From JABDKJ01 sp964609215 (GTDB taxonomy: Bacteria; Bacteroidota; Bacteroidia; Flavobacteriales_D; JABDKJ01), in the NCBI GenBank assembly GCA_964609215.1, contig CAZSQZ010000022.1, positions 1 to 47,810 of the forward strand: a stretch of DNA of 47,810 nt, read 5' to 3'. Below the pieces are notes generated by a model that was not told where the DNA came from, did not search any database, and saw only the letters and a list, made by a program, of their open reading frames with translations. The position numbers and the translations under genes were made by a program. The first letter of the stretch is position 1, and every line of letters begins with the position of its first letter. This document shows positions 19,147-25,968 of this stretch, piece after piece.

Positions 19147-20073
19147 TTGAAATTTCGCAGTCCGGGAAAGCTTTTACTTACTGGAGAATACTTGGTTCTT
19201 AAAGGTGCTGAATCTATTGGTTTCAGGACAAAATTTGGGCAAAGCTTAGAAGTCCAAAAATCTTCAGATTCTTTTCATTCTTGGAGGGCATTTGACCTAA
19301 ATGGAAAAGAATGGCTTGATTTTAAATTTAAGCTAGAAGACGGCTCTTTCAAAGTCATAGATGAATATGGTTTGAACAAGGTTTCTAAAAAAAAAGTAGA
19401 AATGCTTTTTAAACTACTCAGCTATATTCATAAAGAAGAAACAGAGTTATTTGCATCACCTTTGAGTTTTACAACACATCTGGAATTTGAACGAGAATGG
19501 GGCTTGGGGACGAGTTCTACCCTTGTAGCGAACCTGGCAAAATGGTCGGGACTAGACCCTTACGAATTGCTGAAAATTTCTTTTGGGGGAAGCGGTTACG
19601 ATCTCGCAATTGCTATGGAAAACAAACATCTTCTATATTGCCTGCAAGAGGGAAGCCCGCGATCTCAATCAATTGAGTTCAATCCAAAATTCAGGGATCA
19701 GGTTTTCTTTGTATACCTAAATGAAAAAAGAAGCTCGAGGGATGCGATTGCTTCTTTTTACAAAAATGTCGGCTCTACTGAACTACTGAATTATCAGCAA
19801 AATATCCAAGCGATTAATAAATGTATTCTCTCTACAAAATCCCTCAAAGAATTTGAAGAAGCGCTCTTTGAACATGAGACTATTTTATCTACAATTTTAA
19901 AGGAAGAAACAGTAAAAGAACGCTTATTTGCAGATTACATAGGTGGTATTTGCAAATCTCTAGGCGCATGGGGAGGAGATTTCATTTTGGTTACTGGTGG
20001 TCAAGAAAATTGGACGTACTTTCGCAACAAGGGTTATGAAACAATCCTTAGTTATGAAGAAATAATAGCGTAA
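19147..20073 (+). CDS. GYDIA-family GHMP kinase (probable phosphomevalonate kinase step)
   Basis: A GHMP-fold kinase. I place the start at TTG 19147, giving MKFRSPGKLLLTGEYLVL at the N-terminus as in relatives; an ATG at 19078 in the same frame would overlap the reductase gene by 56 bases and add 23 unlikely residues. Motifs: SPGKLLLTGEY near the N-terminus, the ATP loop EWGLGTSSTL, the family-defining FGGSGYDLA (GYDIA with L for I), and LGAWGGDFILVTG near the C-terminus. It lies between the reductase and the decarboxylase, whose ATG overlaps its stop codon. Since mevalonate kinase and the decarboxylase have their own genes, the missing phosphomevalonate kinase step is the natural assignment, but that is inference. 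Confidence 0.88.
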   Translation: MKFRSPGKLLLTGEYLVLKGAESIGFRTKFGQSLEVQKSSDSFHSWRAFDLNGKEWLDFKFKLEDGSFKVIDEYGLNKVSKKKVEMLFKLLSYIHKEETELFASPLSFTTHLEFEREWGLGTSSTLVANLAKWSGLDPYELLKISFGGSGYDLAIAMENKHLLYCLQEGSPRSQSIEFNPKFRDQVFFVYLNEKRSSRDAIASFYKNVGSTELLNYQQNIQAINKCILSTKSLKEFEEALFEHETILSTILKEETVKERLFADYIGGICKSLGAWGGDFILVTGGQENWTYFRNKGYETILSYEEIIA

Positions 20074-21248
20074 TGGATGCTGTGAATACGGAGAAAAAGA
20101 TAGATACAAGAACAATTGAATATAGATCGCCAAGCAATATTGCTTTGGTAAAGTATTGGGGAAAAATGGGATTACAAATGCCTATGAATCCGTCTATATC
20201 GTTTACGCTTTCTACTTGTGCGACTACTACTTCTGTTGAATTTAGCCTAGTGGACCCTTCGAGAGCCTCAGGGTCCAATAGTGATGAACTTAATAAGGTT
20301 ACTTCGAGAACCTCAGTAACCTTAGAGTCTGATAACAAAAAAATTTCCAAGGTTGCTGAGGCTCTCGAAGCAACCGATTCAGTGCAATTCGAGTTCTTCT
20401 TTGAAGGAGAGGCAAAGCCTGATTTTCATCCTAAATTGGAAAAGTTCTTTTCGCGAATTGAACGAGATTTTCCTTCACTAAAAAAATATTCGCTCAAAAT
20501 TAACTCTAGCAACTCATTCCCACACAGCAGTGGAATTGCATCTTCCGCTTCTGCGATGTCTGCTCTTGCACTTTGTATTGCGGATTTTGAAAGGAGCATT
20601 TCCGAGAATTATGAGCATGATTTTCATAAGCGTGCTTCGCATTGGGCGAGATTGGGTTCTGGCTCGGCTTGTAGGTCTGTTTTTCCTTTTTTAGCGATGT
20701 GGGGCTACTCACCAGAAATTGATGGAAGCAGTGATAAATATGCACTCCCTATTGGTGAAGTTGCCCCTATTTTTCAGGATTTTCAAGACACAGTTCTACT
20801 AGTAGATAAAGGACAAAAACAGATCTCGAGCACTGTTGGTCATGATTTAATGAAGGGGCATCCCTATACTGCTGCACGTATTGAGCAAGCGCATAATAAT
20901 CTGAATACACTTTTGGACGTAATGCGTAACGGGGACCTAGAGAATTTCGTAAAAATAGTTGAAAATGAAGCACTTAGTCTTCATGCGATGATGTTGAGTT
21001 CAGACCCTGGGTATTTTCTTATTAAACCCAATACCTTGAAAATTATTGAGGCAGTAAGGGAATTTAGAAAACAAAAGGGCATTAATTTGTGTTTTACCTT
21101 AGATGCTGGTGCAAATGTCCACCTTTTATACCCATCTAAAGATAAAAATGAGGTGTTAGGCTTTGTTGAGAGTGATTTATTGGTTTATTGCCAAAATGGG
21201 GAGTATATTTGTGATAGCGTTGGCAGGGGGCCAGAAAGGCTAAAATAG
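20073..21248 (+). CDS. mvaD: Diphosphomevalonate decarboxylase with in-frame insertion
   Basis: A 391-residue enzyme converting mevalonate diphosphate to isopentenyl diphosphate. Motifs: SNIALVKYWGK near the N-terminus, MNPSISFTLSTC, the ATP loop FPHSSGIASSASAMSALAL, RLGSGSACRS, and the catalytic aspartate in CFTLDAGANVHLLY. Its ATG overlaps the stop of the upstream kinase gene (TAATG), implying translational coupling. The protein is about 30 residues longer than the roughly 360 I expect. The excess lies at about residues 58-102, between the CATTTSVEF strand and VQFEFFFEGE, and is built from three palindromic DNA elements (20251-20375). Catalytic motifs are untouched, and the insertion is in a loop near the N-terminus, so the enzyme is probably functional. 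Confidence 0.96.
   Translation: MDAVNTEKKIDTRTIEYRSPSNIALVKYWGKMGLQMPMNPSISFTLSTCATTTSVEFSLVDPSRASGSNSDELNKVTSRTSVTLESDNKKISKVAEALEATDSVQFEFFFEGEAKPDFHPKLEKFFSRIERDFPSLKKYSLKINSSNSFPHSSGIASSASAMSALALCIADFERSISENYEHDFHKRASHWARLGSGSACRSVFPFLAMWGYSPEIDGSSDKYALPIGEVAPIFQDFQDTVLLVDKGQKQISSTVGHDLMKGHPYTAARIEQAHNNLNTLLDVMRNGDLENFVKIVENEALSLHAMMLSSDPGYFLIKPNTLKIIEAVREFRKQKGINLCFTLDAGANVHLLYPSKDKNEVLGFVESDLLVYCQNGEYICDSVGRGPERLK
20251..20277. repeat. Palindromic element 1 inside mvaD
   Basis: Arms TGGACCC (20251-20257) and GGGTCCA (20271-20277), loop TTCGAGAGCCTCA (13 nt). It is translated as VDPSRASGS. The loop is identical, in reverse complement, to that of element 3. Confidence 0.85.
20294..20324. 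repeat. Palindromic element 2 inside mvaD
   Basis: Nine-base-pair arms TAAGGTTAC (20294-20302) and GTAACCTTA (20316-20324), loop TTCGAGAACCTCA, one base different from the loop of element 1 and in the same orientation and reading phase. Translated as KVTSRTSVTL. The arms have no resemblance to those of element 1 yet pair perfectly. Confidence 0.85.
20351..20375. repeat. Palindromic element 3 inside mvaD (inverted)
   Basis: Arms GGTTGC (20351-20356) and GCAACC (20370-20375), loop TGAGGCTCTCGAA, the exact reverse complement of the loop of element 1. Translated as KVAEALEAT. Because it is inverted it encodes a different peptide from elements 1 and 2. Confidence 0.85.
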
Positions 21249-21252
21249 CAAC

Positions 21253-22194
21253 ATGATAAAAGACGCATTATACTACAGTAAAATTCTTCTTTTCGGAGAG
21301 TACGGTATCATCAAGGATTCCATGGGGCTTTCCATTCCATTTGACGATTTTAAAGGCAACTTCTTATTTGAATCTAAAGGTGATGCTGAGTTTGAAGCAT
21401 ACTCAAATACTGAACTCAGGAAATTTGCGCTTCATTTGGAAAAACTTTCTGCTGCAAATGGCCTTTCTTGCAAGCTAGATATAAATGCATTTTTAAAAGA
21501 TATTTCTGAAGGAATGTTCTTTGACTCCAGTATTCCAAGCGGTTTTGGTGTAGGCTCATCCGGTGCTATTGTTGCGGCTATTTATGGTAAGTATTGCGCA
21601 GACAAAATTGAAATTTCCAATAATATTGGTAATGATGACATCCTGAAATTAAAACAGATTTTTGGAGAGATGGAATCTTATTTCCATGGTAAAAGTTCTG
21701 GCCTTGATCCTTTGATTTGTTACCTGAATATTCCAATTCTCATAAAATCAAAAGATGAAGTAGGAGCAGTTGGTTTGCCTGAATATAAAACTGGAAATGG
21801 CGCCATATTCTTATTGAACACAGGAATGACCGGAAAGACGGCTCCATTGGTTCAACATTTCCTGGAACGATGCAAGGAGGAAGGTTTTAGAAATATGTTG
21901 AAGAAGAAATTCAAGAAGTATAATGATGCTGCTATTGAGGCCTTTTTAAATAATGATATTTCTCCTTTAATGTCTAATGTCAAGAGACTTTCTGAAGTGC
22001 TTCTAGATAATTTCAAACCTATGATTCCAAAGGTTTTCCATAAACTATGGAAAGAAGGAATCGATTCCAATGCCTATTATCTCAAACTCTGCGGAAGTGG
22101 AGGTGGGGGATTTATCCTAGGTTTTACTGAAGATTTTGCAAAGGCTCAAGAGAAATTAGGAGCTTATGAGTTGAAGCGGATTTATTCGTTTTAG
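21253..22194 (+). CDS. mvk: Mevalonate kinase
   Basis: A 313-residue GHMP kinase phosphorylating mevalonate. Motifs: SKILLFGEYGII at 9-20 (substrate-binding strand), the ATP loop IPSGFGVGSSGAIVAA, HGKSSGLDPLICYL (with the catalytic aspartate), and the C-terminal GHMP motif LCGSGGGGFILGF. Its ATG is five bases past the stop of mvaD, so it is the fourth gene of the operon. The last 66 coding bases plus eight more are present again at 22684-22757, after the neighbouring GIY-YIG gene, with mostly synonymous differences. The gene here is intact. Confidence 0.93.
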   Translation: MIKDALYYSKILLFGEYGIIKDSMGLSIPFDDFKGNFLFESKGDAEFEAYSNTELRKFALHLEKLSAANGLSCKLDINAFLKDISEGMFFDSSIPSGFGVGSSGAIVAAIYGKYCADKIEISNNIGNDDILKLKQIFGEMESYFHGKSSGLDPLICYLNIPILIKSKDEVGAVGLPEYKTGNGAIFLLNTGMTGKTAPLVQHFLERCKEEGFRNMLKKKFKKYNDAAIEAFLNNDISPLMSNVKRLSEVLLDNFKPMIPKVFHKLWKEGIDSNAYYLKLCGSGGGGFILGFTEDFAKAQEKLGAYELKRIYSF

Positions 22195-22202
22195 ACGGTC
22201 TT
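22129..22202. repeat. 74-bp direct repeat, copy 1 (3' end of mvk)
   Basis: The last 22 codons of mvk and eight bases beyond. Aligned without gaps to 22684-22757, 68 of 74 bases agree. Confidence 0.9.
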
Positions 22203-22225
22203 ACCCCTCGACTTACGCTCGGGGT
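22203..22225. repeat. Palindromic element, 13-nt loop
   Basis: Arms ACCCC (22203-22207) and GGGGT (22221-22225), loop TCGACTTACGCTC. It starts directly after the 74-bp repeat. It forms an inverted pair with the element at 22252-22274: about 18 bases of the two elements are complementary, so the pair could also fold into one long stem. It could act as a transcription barrier between the convergent mvk and GIY-YIG genes, though no T-run follows. Confidence 0.75.
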
Positions 22226-22251
22226 GCGCGAGACAATATGATGGAATGCGG

Positions 22252-22274
22252 TCACCGAGCGTAAGCCGAGGTGA
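22252..22274. repeat. Palindromic element, 13-nt loop (inverted copy)
   Basis: Arms TCACC (22252-22256) and GGTGA (22270-22274), loop GAGCGTAAGCCGA, which in reverse complement (TCGGCTTACGCTC) differs at one base from the loop of the preceding element. The arms differ and stay paired. Confidence 0.75.
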
Positions 22275-22280
22275 AAGCTT

Positions 22281-22622
22281 TTATTCGCTATCTCCTATAG
22301 GACCAAATCTCTTTTCCATACTTATCTTAAAATGCGAAACGTTCCTACAAATAGCCAACTCATGCAAATCATTGAAATCTCCATTAATCAAAGCCTTTTT
22401 CTTGGCATGACTCCACTTTTGAATTTGTTTTTCTCTATAAAACGCTAAATCAATCCTTGGATACTCTTCAACATATATCAACTTAACAGGCAAGCGTTTC
22501 TTCGTATAGTTTGCACCTTGCCCATTCTGATGCTGATCGATTCTTCGTTCTAAATCAATGGTACTTCCTGTATAAAAGGAATCATCAGAGCATTGTAAAA
22601 TATATAGAAATCCGGTCGGCAT
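22281..22622 (-). CDS. Small GIY-YIG nuclease family protein
   Basis: A 113-residue single-domain GIY-YIG protein: GFLYILQC (the GIY strand) then FYTGST (the YIG strand), the conserved arginine in LERRIDQHQ, NYTKKRLPVKLIYVE, and the metal-binding glutamate in YREKQIQKWSHAKKKALI. All catalytic positions are present. It belongs to the small UPF0213-like type found in many copies in Bacteroidota and often linked to mobility or repair, with no settled function. It sits with two palindromes between two copies of the mvk 3' end, convergent to mvk, which suggests it came in as part of an inserted cassette. Confidence 0.9.
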   Translation of the reverse strand: MPTGFLYILQCSDDSFYTGSTIDLERRIDQHQNGQGANYTKKRLPVKLIYVEEYPRIDLAFYREKQIQKWSHAKKKALINGDFNDLHELAICRNVSHFKISMEKRFGPIGDSE

Positions 22623-22683
22623 TTTGTAAAAATACTATAAACGAAAGAATCCTCTAATTAACTTTCACATCTAAGACTTAAAA

Positions 22684-22757
22684 GAAGATTTTGCAAAAGC
22701 TCAAGAGAAATTAGGAGCTTATAAGTTGAAGAGGATTTATTCGTTTTGAACAGTCTT
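22684..22757. repeat. 74-bp direct repeat, copy 2 (orphan mvk 3' end)
   Basis: Reads as the end of a mevalonate kinase (EDFAKAQEKLGAYKLKRIYSF, stop TGA) but has no gene body in front. Against the true mvk end, two codons differ synonymously, one changes E to K, and the stop is TGA rather than TAG. Conservation of coding sense indicates that it comes from a once-functional mvk gene. It overlaps the 3' end of the following minus-strand gene. Confidence 0.9.
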
Positions 22758-23207
22758 GTTGGATTTTACACCATTGAAAAAATATCTTGGAATACTTAAA
22801 ATCAAGATTTGAATTTTCATTAGTACCATTTTTAGAATAATATTAAAATTATTCATCCCCTTATTCTTAAAACCATTCCTTAATTCTAACAAATCCCCTT
22901 TGACTTCTTCATTATTAAGAATTTGGAAATTCAATAGATTCCGAAGCGAATTTGGAAACGCCTTGCCCAGTCTTAAGTTAAACTTTTTGAAAAATATTGC
23001 GCCCAATGTTCCAAAAATAAATTTTGTCAAAATATCAAAGAATTCATGCCTTAAAGATTGCAATTCCAGTGCAATGAGTAATATGCTATCTATAACCGAT
23101 AGTAAAACAAGAATTTGAATAAATCTTATCAATACCTCCAAATTTTTCTTTCGACTTAGCAGTAATTTACTATTTCTCAATTTCGTTTTTTCCTTTTCCA
23201 AAATCAC
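22737..23207 (-). CDS. Hypothetical small membrane protein
   Basis: A 156-residue protein with two strongly hydrophobic N-terminal segments (about 26-47 and 58-75) and another at about 125-145. Between them, NNEEVKGDLLELRNGFKNKG resembles the 'EEV.GDL' segment of the next gene upstream and of the permease-prefix domains that accompany PadR regulators in Bacteroidota. It lacks any FtsX-type permease domain. It overlaps the gene upstream by 38 bases in a different frame, and its 3' end overlaps the orphan mvk tail, so its last residues may not be original. Function unknown; probably co-regulated with the PadR gene. Confidence 0.6.
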   Translation of the reverse strand: MILEKEKTKLRNSKLLLSRKKNLEVLIRFIQILVLLSVIDSILLIALELQSLRHEFFDILTKFIFGTLGAIFFKKFNLRLGKAFPNSLRNLLNFQILNNEEVKGDLLELRNGFKNKGMNNFNIILKMVLMKIQILILSIPRYFFNGVKSNKTVQNE

Positions 23208-23595
23208 TCATTTTAATTCTACAAAAACTGAAAAGAATCATAAAAATATTCCAGCTTATAAAAAACATTTGCTTTGTTAAGCTAAAATTTTCTTCCTCCA
23301 TTTCATTCAATGTTTGTGTCAAATCACCTATAACTTCTTCCCTTCTTTTAGATGGAATAAAGTATTTTAAAGAATTGAACTTATCCTTTGATTTTGGATT
23401 TTTTACCAAAGTATTTTTCTGAACATGATAAATTAAATTATATTTCTTTAATACCTTTCTTTCTAATCTTCGTTGTTCTTCAAACCTCTTCTTTAGAGCT
23501 TCATAAGGTGTTAATTCTTTAGAAATCTCGTTTCCTAAATCGCGTCTCAATATTTTTTCTATAAACTTCAATTTAATCTGAGCTACACTTTTCAT
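23170..23595 (-). CDS. Hypothetical protein with permease-prefix-like segment
   Basis: A 141-residue protein: a charged, helical first half (ELTPYEALKKRFEEQRRLER), then SKRREEVIGDLTQTLNEMEE, similar to the REEVLGDL motif of permease prefix domains, and one hydrophobic segment (about 106-125). No signal peptide. Its start is 11 bases from the stop of the PadR gene, so the three genes form one unit. I cannot assign a function; a membrane target or modulator of the PadR circuit is an inference from order alone. Confidence 0.6.
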   Translation of the reverse strand: MKSVAQIKLKFIEKILRRDLGNEISKELTPYEALKKRFEEQRRLERKVLKKYNLIYHVQKNTLVKNPKSKDKFNSLKYFIPSKRREEVIGDLTQTLNEMEEENFSLTKQMFFISWNIFMILFSFCRIKMSDFGKGKNEIEK

Positions 23596-23606
23596 TTTTT
23601 ACACTT

Positions 23607-23915
23607 CTAAAAAGCTAAATTTGACCATAGACTATTCAAACCAAACTGCACTTCATTTAGCACTTTAGCACCAGTTCCAGTAATTTTATAATATCTTCTT
23701 CTGTTCCCTCCTCTTTCCAATGTTTGTTCTCCCCAATAACCTTCAATAAGCCCATCTCGTTCTAACTTGTTCAGTACATTGTACAAGCTGCCAAGAACCA
23801 ATTTTACATTCGATTCTTTTTTAACGGTCTCAATTATCTCAAGTCCATATCTGTCCTTATTATATAAAGCGGAAAGCACATAAACTTGATTCAAATTCAT
23901 TTTTCTACTTAGCAT
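23607..23915 (-). CDS. PadR-family transcriptional regulator
   Basis: A 102-residue winged-helix protein. It begins MNLNQVYVLSALYNKDRYGL from Met6, which I consider a likelier start than the ATG at 23915. The PadR core follows: IIETVKKES, LVLGSLYNVLNKLERDGLIEG (recognition helix) and the wing ERGGNRRRYYKITGTGAKVL. Short PadR proteins of this type bind palindromes near their own genes and repress adjacent membrane-protein genes. First gene of a three-gene minus-strand unit. Confidence 0.88.
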   Translation of the reverse strand: MLSRKMNLNQVYVLSALYNKDRYGLEIIETVKKESNVKLVLGSLYNVLNKLERDGLIEGYWGEQTLERGGNRRRYYKITGTGAKVLNEVQFGLNSLWSNLAF

Positions 23916-24059
23916 ACCCTCAATTCTTTAAAACAAAGATATAATTAATTTAATTATTTGATGAGATGACCCTAGATAATTATTAACATACACATAGGTT
24001 GCATTCTCCATGAGAATAAAAATGCCTTCAAAAGATTACCTTTACCCAAACCAAAAACA

Positions 24060-24569
24060 ATGACCAACCTCCCCCTCATAAAACTCTATTCTGATGGTGG
24101 TGCTTCACCCAATCCAGGCAAAGGAGCCTTTGGAATCATTCTCGTTCACAAAGAAAAGCGCAAGGAATTTTCTCAGGGTTTTAGAAAGACTACGAACAAC
24201 AGAATGGAGTTGAGAGGTGTCATTGCTGGTTTGAATCTATTAAAGAAAAAATCTGAAGTGCATGTCTACACAGATTCGAAGTATGTGGTTGATGGCATTG
24301 AGAAAGGTTGGGCAAAAAAATGGAGAGCCAAGGGTTGGATGCGGAATAAAAGTGAAAAGGCCATCAATCCAGATTTGTGGGAGAGATTATTAAAGCTTAT
24401 TGAATTTCACGATGTAAAACTCTATTGGGTAAAGGGCCATAACGGACATCCAGAAAACGAACGCTGTGATGCTTTGGTTGGAATTGCTCGAAGACGGAAA
24501 CCGTTAATGATTGATAAAGGTTATGAAAATCTGATTTCAGGAAAAGGATTGAAACTAGATCTGAAATAA
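24060..24569 (+). CDS. rnhA: Ribonuclease HI
   Basis: A 169-residue RNase HI that cuts RNA in RNA-DNA hybrids. The four catalytic acids are present: D12 (YSDGGASPNPGKGAFG), E50 (NNRMELRG), D72 (VYTDSKYV) and D137 (NERCDALV), with the catalytic histidine H127 in KGHNGHPENE. The handle loop (KGWAKKWRAKGW) is complete. The C-terminal 25 residues extend slightly beyond the E. coli enzyme. It is followed 20 bases later by a membrane-protein gene. Confidence 0.95.
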   Translation: MTNLPLIKLYSDGGASPNPGKGAFGIILVHKEKRKEFSQGFRKTTNNRMELRGVIAGLNLLKKKSEVHVYTDSKYVVDGIEKGWAKKWRAKGWMRNKSEKAINPDLWERLLKLIEFHDVKLYWVKGHNGHPENERCDALVGIARRRKPLMIDKGYENLISGKGLKLDLK

Positions 24570-24589
24570 ATGCCTTTCTTTAAATCGTT

Positions 24590-25933
24590 TTGAAAATTGA
24601 AGAAAGAAAGACCTATCCAATAGCCCTTGGCTTATGCATTTTGCTTTTGCTTCCCTTTCTCTACTTGTCCTTTTTCTGCTATCCCGTTGCAGATGATTTA
24701 ACCTATGCATGGAAAGGTCAGAATAAGGAATTTTGGAAAGCCATTACGAATGAATACCAATTCTGGAATGGGCGCTATTTCTCAAATATTCTTGTTCTTC
24801 ATAATCCTTTCGGATATGGCTCGCTCCTACTCTATCGTCTTGTTCCTATAGCTTTGATTATTGGAATCATCCTCAGCGCAAAACACTATTTCCAGTCATT
24901 ATTCAAAAATGCATTTACATCCAGAAGTTATTGGATTTGGGCCATACTGTTTTGCCTAATATTCTTGTGCACCATGCCAGATATCTCGGAAGGGATTTAT
25001 TGGTATACAGGCTCTGTATCTTATACTCTTGGTTGTATCTTTCTGTTGTTCTCCTTTTCTTTTAAGCTTCAAAAAAGAACACTTTTAAGCTTGCTATTTC
25101 TATTTCTTGGAATGGGTTGCTCTGAGGTTTGTATGCTTTTTGGCTTGCTTATTATAGGGACAAAGCACTTTTTATTCAATCAGAGAAATTGGATATTACT
25201 AATTGCAACAATCTTCTTTTCTGCTCTAGTTTATTTTGCTCCGGGAAATGAAATTAGATCCAGTCTTTTTGAGGCCAAACATCAGTTTCTGCATTCATTG
25301 TTGTATTCAATTGCTCAGACCGCCCGTTTCAATTTTGCCTTTTTAGGAATTACCATTTTTCTGGCAAGTACACTATGGATCTATAGTTTGGAGTACTTAA
25401 ACGAACGTTCTTTAACCATTAGAAACTCATTTGGCTTGAACTGGAAAAACTCATGGCTGTTATTGCTTATCCCTATTTTCATTTCAACATTTCCTGCCTA
25501 TTGGTCAACAGGAATTTTGGGGCAACACCGAACTACAAATGTTGCTTGCTTCTTTTGGATTTTTGCATGGCTTGCAAATATTACGGTTTGGTATAATCTT
25601 TTGAAATCGAAATCTTTTTTCAAAAAATACTTATTTGCAGCATTGCTTCTTCTTTTTACCATCCCCAATTTCTTTGTTAGAAATGATCATCTTCATTTGC
25701 TTACTGATTTACTCGAGAGTAGACACAAAGTCTATTCAAATATTATGCAGGAAAGATGGCTAAGAATGAATAATTGTTCAGAACTGGAGCCTGGCTCAAT
25801 TATCTATCTTCCTAAAGACAGCTCCGAATGTTATACCCTGGATGTACTTCCTTTATATGAACCTAAGCACTGGATGAATGAAGGTTATGCCCTCTTTTCT
25901 AATTGTGATGACATTTTAATTGAAAAGGAATGA
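24590..25933 (+). CDS. Polytopic membrane protein, DUF6056-like
   Basis: A 447-residue inner-membrane protein with roughly ten hydrophobic helices. The start is a TTG at 24590: no ATG exists in frame nearby, and the first helix (ALGLCILLLLPFLYLSFF) begins soon after. The loop after helix 1 reads YPVADDLTYAWKG and then FWNGRYFSN, the pattern of DUF6056 and related families, whose fold resembles GT-C glycosyltransferases (an acidic pair in the first external loop). A C-terminal soluble part (about 390-447) follows. Role unknown; a lipid-linked sugar transferase is one possibility. Confidence 0.6.
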   Translation: MKIEERKTYPIALGLCILLLLPFLYLSFFCYPVADDLTYAWKGQNKEFWKAITNEYQFWNGRYFSNILVLHNPFGYGSLLLYRLVPIALIIGIILSAKHYFQSLFKNAFTSRSYWIWAILFCLIFLCTMPDISEGIYWYTGSVSYTLGCIFLLFSFSFKLQKRTLLSLLFLFLGMGCSEVCMLFGLLIIGTKHFLFNQRNWILLIATIFFSALVYFAPGNEIRSSLFEAKHQFLHSLLYSIAQTARFNFAFLGITIFLASTLWIYSLEYLNERSLTIRNSFGLNWKNSWLLLLIPIFISTFPAYWSTGILGQHRTTNVACFFWIFAWLANITVWYNLLKSKSFFKKYLFAALLLLFTIPNFFVRNDHLHLLTDLLESRHKVYSNIMQERWLRMNNCSELEPGSIIYLPKDSSECYTLDVLPLYEPKHWMNEGYALFSNCDDILIEKE

Positions 25934-25968
25934 GTGTGGAATTTGATTGAAGAAATCATCTCACTTAC

